6,323 nucleotides of DNA from positions 1 to 6,323 of the forward strand of contig DAIUAL010000202.1 of the NCBI GenBank assembly GCA_036847245.1, given 5' to 3'. Numbering within the stretch: the first letter of the stretch is position 1; each line of letters begins with the position of its first letter. The notes beneath the pieces are model-generated. The model was given only the letters and a program-made list of their open reading frames with translations, was not told the DNA's origin and searched no databases. This DNA is from UBA4661 sp002405405. Lineage in GTDB: Bacteria; Bacteroidota; Ignavibacteria; Kapaibacteriales; UBA4661. Made by a program: the position numbers and the translations under genes. This document shows, in pieces, positions 3,874 through 6,323 of this stretch.

Positions 3874-6171
3874 ATGTCGCAAGCAATACGCCGCGCGGCT
3901 GTTATTGGTTCAGGAACAATGGGTGCGCAAATTGCCGCACACTTGACGAATGCCGGAATTCCAACCTTGATTTTAGATATTCCCGCCACAGAAGGCAAAG
4001 ACAAAAATGCTATTGTCAAAGCAGGTGTTGAGCGTGCGCGCAAAGCAAAGCCTGCAGCATTTATGGCGGCAGATCGGGCGCATTTGCTTACGCTAGGAAA
4101 TACCGAAGACGACTTTGCCAAACTCGGCGAAGTTGATTGGATTATCGAAGCTGTGTTTGAAAAACTTGATGTCAAACATGAGTTGTGGGAACGTGTTGAA
4201 AAAGTTGCTGCACCTCATGCCATCATTAGTTCTAATTCGAGTGGTATCCCAATGGCAATGCAAATCGAAGGGCGTAGCGATAGCTTCAAAGCGCGTTTTG
4301 TCGGGGCACACTTTTTTGTGCCACCACGCTATTTGTATTTGTTGGAATTGATTCCTACACCGCATACAACCTCACAAACACTGGCGACGCTTCGTGAATT
4401 CGGCGATAAAGTCCTTGGTAAAGGGATTGTCATTGCCAATGATGTTCCCGGCTTTGTCGCAAATCGTATCGGTGTGTACTCGCTTATGCAGTGCATGAAA
4501 GCAATGAATCAGTATGGCTTGACACCGAATGAAGTTGATGTACTGACAGGTACACTTATCGGACGACCAAAGTCAGCGACATTCCGTACAGCGGATTTAT
4601 CGGGTATTGATGTTCTTGCTAATGTTGCTAATGGACTTGCGGCAACGACGGGAGAAGACTTTGCTCTGCCGCCGATCATTTCAGCGATGCTTGAGAAAAA
4701 ATTATTGGGCGAAAAAACAAAAGCAGGTTTCTACAAAGCGGATAAATCATCAGGCAAGCGAACAATTCTGACCTTGAATTTTGATACGCTTGAATATGAA
4801 GATCGTGGTAAAGTAACTATCAAAGCAACGGAAGAGATTAAGAAACTTGATTCTGCTTCGGCACGCCACAAAGCGTTGATGTCTCTTGAGGGTAAGTACG
4901 GGGATTTCATGCGCGTAACAACATATGATATGCTTCACTATGCGTGTGAGAAAGTCGGTGTTGTGGCAAGCGATTATCGTGAAATTGATAATGGCTTAAA
5001 ATGGGGCTTCGCATGGGAACTCGGTCCTTTTGAGATCATCGATATCCTTGGTCATCAAGCCGTTGCGGATGCTTTTGTCGGTATGGGTAAAACCATTCCC
5101 GCAATACTTAGTGAACGGATTGCATCGGGCGAGAAATTCTACCCTGAAACTCAGCCTTCAACAACAATGCACGGCGCTATTGTGTTGAAAGATTTGAAAC
5201 GTGATGCTACCAAGATTATCAAGAAAAACTCGGGTGCTTCGTTAGTCGATCTTGGCGATGGTATTGCCTTGTTGGAATTCCACAGCAAAATGAATGCTCT
5301 CGGTGATGAAGCGGTGAATATGGGCATTTGGGCGCAAAAAAATCTTGGGCAGAATTTTGAAGGATTAGTTGTTGGTAACAATGGCGAAAATTTTTCTGCG
5401 GGTGCAAATCTTGCAGCAATTCTTGGTGGTGCACAAGCAGGTGAATTCGATGAGATTAACATTGCTATCAAGCGATTCCAAAAATTTACTGTTGGTATGC
5501 GCTATGCGCCATTTCCGGTGGTCGTAGCACCATTTAATCTTGCCCTTGGCGGTGGTTGCGAAATCCAATTGTGGTCAGATGCAGTGCAAGCAAGCGCGGA
5601 ACTCTATACAGGATTGGTAGAAATGGGTGTTGGCTTGATTCCTGCCGGTGGTGGAACGACAGAAATGTTGATTCGTTTTGCTCAGCAATTACACCCCGAA
5701 GCAAATCCTTTTGAAGCTCCTAAACGTGCGTTTATGATGATTGCCATGGCAAAGGTTTCGACGTCTGCACTCGAAGCCCGCGAGATGGGGATTCTTCGTG
5801 CAAACGATGGCATTACGATGAATCGTGCTCGCGTGATTCAAGCGGCAAAAGAGCGTGCCTTGACGCTGGCAAAAGATTATGTTATACCTACCCCGCGTAC
5901 CGTAACAGTACTCGGTGAGAGTGCATATGCCAATCTTGTGCAAGCCGCATGGTCAATGCGTGAGGCAAATCAAATCACCGATTATGATCTGCACTTGGCA
6001 AAGAGCTTGGCGCGCATTCTTTCAGGTGGTCTTCTTAATCGTAAAGAAACCGTCAGCGAGGACTATTTGCTTGATTTGGAGCGTGAAGTGTTCTTGTCCT
6101 TGTGCGGTCAGCGCAAAACACAAGAGCGCATCGCCAGCATTTTGACCAAAGGCAAACCGCTTCGTAACTAA
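3874..6171 (+). CDS. fadN: 3-hydroxyacyl-CoA dehydrogenase / enoyl-CoA hydratase fusion (FadN type)
   Basis: Two successive steps of fatty-acid beta-oxidation: hydration of trans-2-enoyl-CoA and NAD+-dependent oxidation of the 3-hydroxyacyl-CoA, in the cytoplasm. The 765-residue protein has dehydrogenase first and hydratase second, the order of Bacillus FadN and the reverse of E. coli FadB. The dehydrogenase has the Rossmann motif G12-S-G-T-M-G17, SSNSSG (119-124), the catalytic pair His146 (GAHFF) and Glu158 (LLELIP), 12 apart as in the family, and NDVPGFVANR (189-198). The C-terminal dehydrogenase region extends to about residue 440. The crotonase-fold part (about 470-650) has NFSAGANL (506-513) and GGGCE (559-563) for the oxyanion hole and catalytic glutamates Glu563 and Glu583, spaced 20 as Glu144/Glu164 in mitochondrial hydratase. 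A helical C-terminal tail follows. All expected catalytic residues are present, so both activities are likely. It has its own promoter and leader. No thiolase or acyl-CoA dehydrogenase gene is in view. It ends in TAA. Confidence 0.93.
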   Translation: MSQAIRRAAVIGSGTMGAQIAAHLTNAGIPTLILDIPATEGKDKNAIVKAGVERARKAKPAAFMAADRAHLLTLGNTEDDFAKLGEVDWIIEAVFEKLDVKHELWERVEKVAAPHAIISSNSSGIPMAMQIEGRSDSFKARFVGAHFFVPPRYLYLLELIPTPHTTSQTLATLREFGDKVLGKGIVIANDVPGFVANRIGVYSLMQCMKAMNQYGLTPNEVDVLTGTLIGRPKSATFRTADLSGIDVLANVANGLAATTGEDFALPPIISAMLEKKLLGEKTKAGFYKADKSSGKRTILTLNFDTLEYEDRGKVTIKATEEIKKLDSASARHKALMSLEGKYGDFMRVTTYDMLHYACEKVGVVASDYREIDNGLKWGFAWELGPFEIIDILGHQAVADAFVGMGKTIPAILSERIASGEKFYPETQPSTTMHGAIVLKDLKRDATKIIKKNSGASLVDLGDGIALLEFHSKMNALGDEAVNMGIWAQKNLGQNFEGLVVGNNGENFSAGANLAAILGGAQAGEFDEINIAIKRFQKFTVGMRYAPFPVVVAPFNLALGGGCEIQLWSDAVQASAELYTGLVEMGVGLIPAGGGTTEMLIRFAQQLHPEANPFEAPKRAFMMIAMAKVSTSALEAREMGILRANDGITMNRARVIQAAKERALTLAKDYVIPTPRTVTVLGESAYANLVQAAWSMREANQITDYDLHLAKSLARILSGGLLNRKETVSEDYLLDLEREVFLSLCGQRKTQERIASILTKGKPLRN

Positions 6172-6182
6172 GCGTGGAGCAT

Positions 6183-6323
6183 TTGAGGAGAACTTTTTTC
6201 AAAGTAACCTCACCCAGTCCTTAGGACAGCCCTCTACTTAGAGGAGAGGGCAGCTTAAGAAAACGCACACGTTTGCGAAATCGGGAGAGGTTTCAAAAGT
6301 TACATTGGAAAAGTTTCTCTCAA
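6183..6323. repeat. Inverted-repeat-rich non-coding element, possibly a small dispersed repeat
   Basis: TTGAGGAGAACTTTT at 6183 onward and the reverse complement of the window end (6323 back to 6299, TTGAGAGAAACTTTT) match at about 20 of 26 positions with one gap, and both continue to GTAAC. Further in, AACCTCACCC (6206-6215) is mirrored by GGGAGAGGTT (6283-6292). The two ends thus form imperfect inverted repeats about 140 bases apart. Between them are two hairpins: GTCC-TTA-GGAC (6217-6227) and GCCCTCT (6229-6235) with AGAGGGC (6245-6251). No ORF is present and no T-run follows the hairpins. The look is that of a MITE or a dispersed intergenic palindrome. The element may continue beyond the edge. 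Confidence 0.45.

Noticed and set aside
3732..4175. 147-residue minus-strand ORF
   Set aside because: It is the antisense shadow of the fadN Rossmann domain and upstream promoter region, with no recognisable motifs of its own.
6229..6251. Terminator for fadN from the GCCCTCT/AGAGGGC hairpin
   Set aside because: No T-run follows on either strand, and the hairpin belongs to the larger inverted-repeat block, which fits a dispersed repeat better.

Overview
The window is a bacterial chromosomal segment with mostly ordinary metabolic genes and one compact accessory pair. A BshB1-type bacillithiol deacetylase, a DUF2723 membrane protein, an NADP-isocitrate dehydrogenase of the eukaryote-like family and a FadN-type beta-oxidation fusion occur together. 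With mostly weak or absent Shine-Dalgarno sequences, this suggests the Bacteroidota/Chlorobiota/Ignavibacteria group. That placement is inferred from gene content only.

Layout. Positions 1-192 (minus strand) hold the start of a DUF2723/TMEM260-like membrane protein gene that runs off the left edge. A divergent intergenic region of 238 bases follows. Positions 431-1663 (plus) hold icd, broken by an in-frame TAG at 1310-1312 at a position where homologues carry leucine. The rest of the frame is intact and conserved, and a strong intrinsic terminator follows at 1698-1731. Positions 1868-2588 hold an overlapping HEPN/MNT gene pair with intact signature motifs (R-x4-H-x-Y and GS-x10-D-x-D), so a probable type VII toxin-antitoxin module. 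bshB1 starts 14 bases later (2603-3397). Positions 3398-3741 contain only a doubtful small ORF. A good sigma70-like promoter (3742-3770), a leader with three 10-bp repeats and a perfect GGAGG ribosome binding site lead into the fadN-like gene (3874-6171). The right end (6183-6323) is non-coding and rich in inverted repeats, possibly a small dispersed element.

How they fit. icd (NADPH and 2-oxoglutarate supply) and the FadN-like protein (fatty-acid oxidation) are core metabolism, and bshB1 makes the low-molecular-weight thiol. The HEPN/MNT pair lies between two housekeeping genes with no transposase or integrase in view. The most notable points are the amber codon inside icd with a potential hairpin starting at its last base, the HEPN/MNT module placed directly ahead of bshB1, sequence elements shared between the leaders of the HEPN gene and fadN, and the inverted-repeat element at the right edge. 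I see no convincing wholly new multi-gene system.
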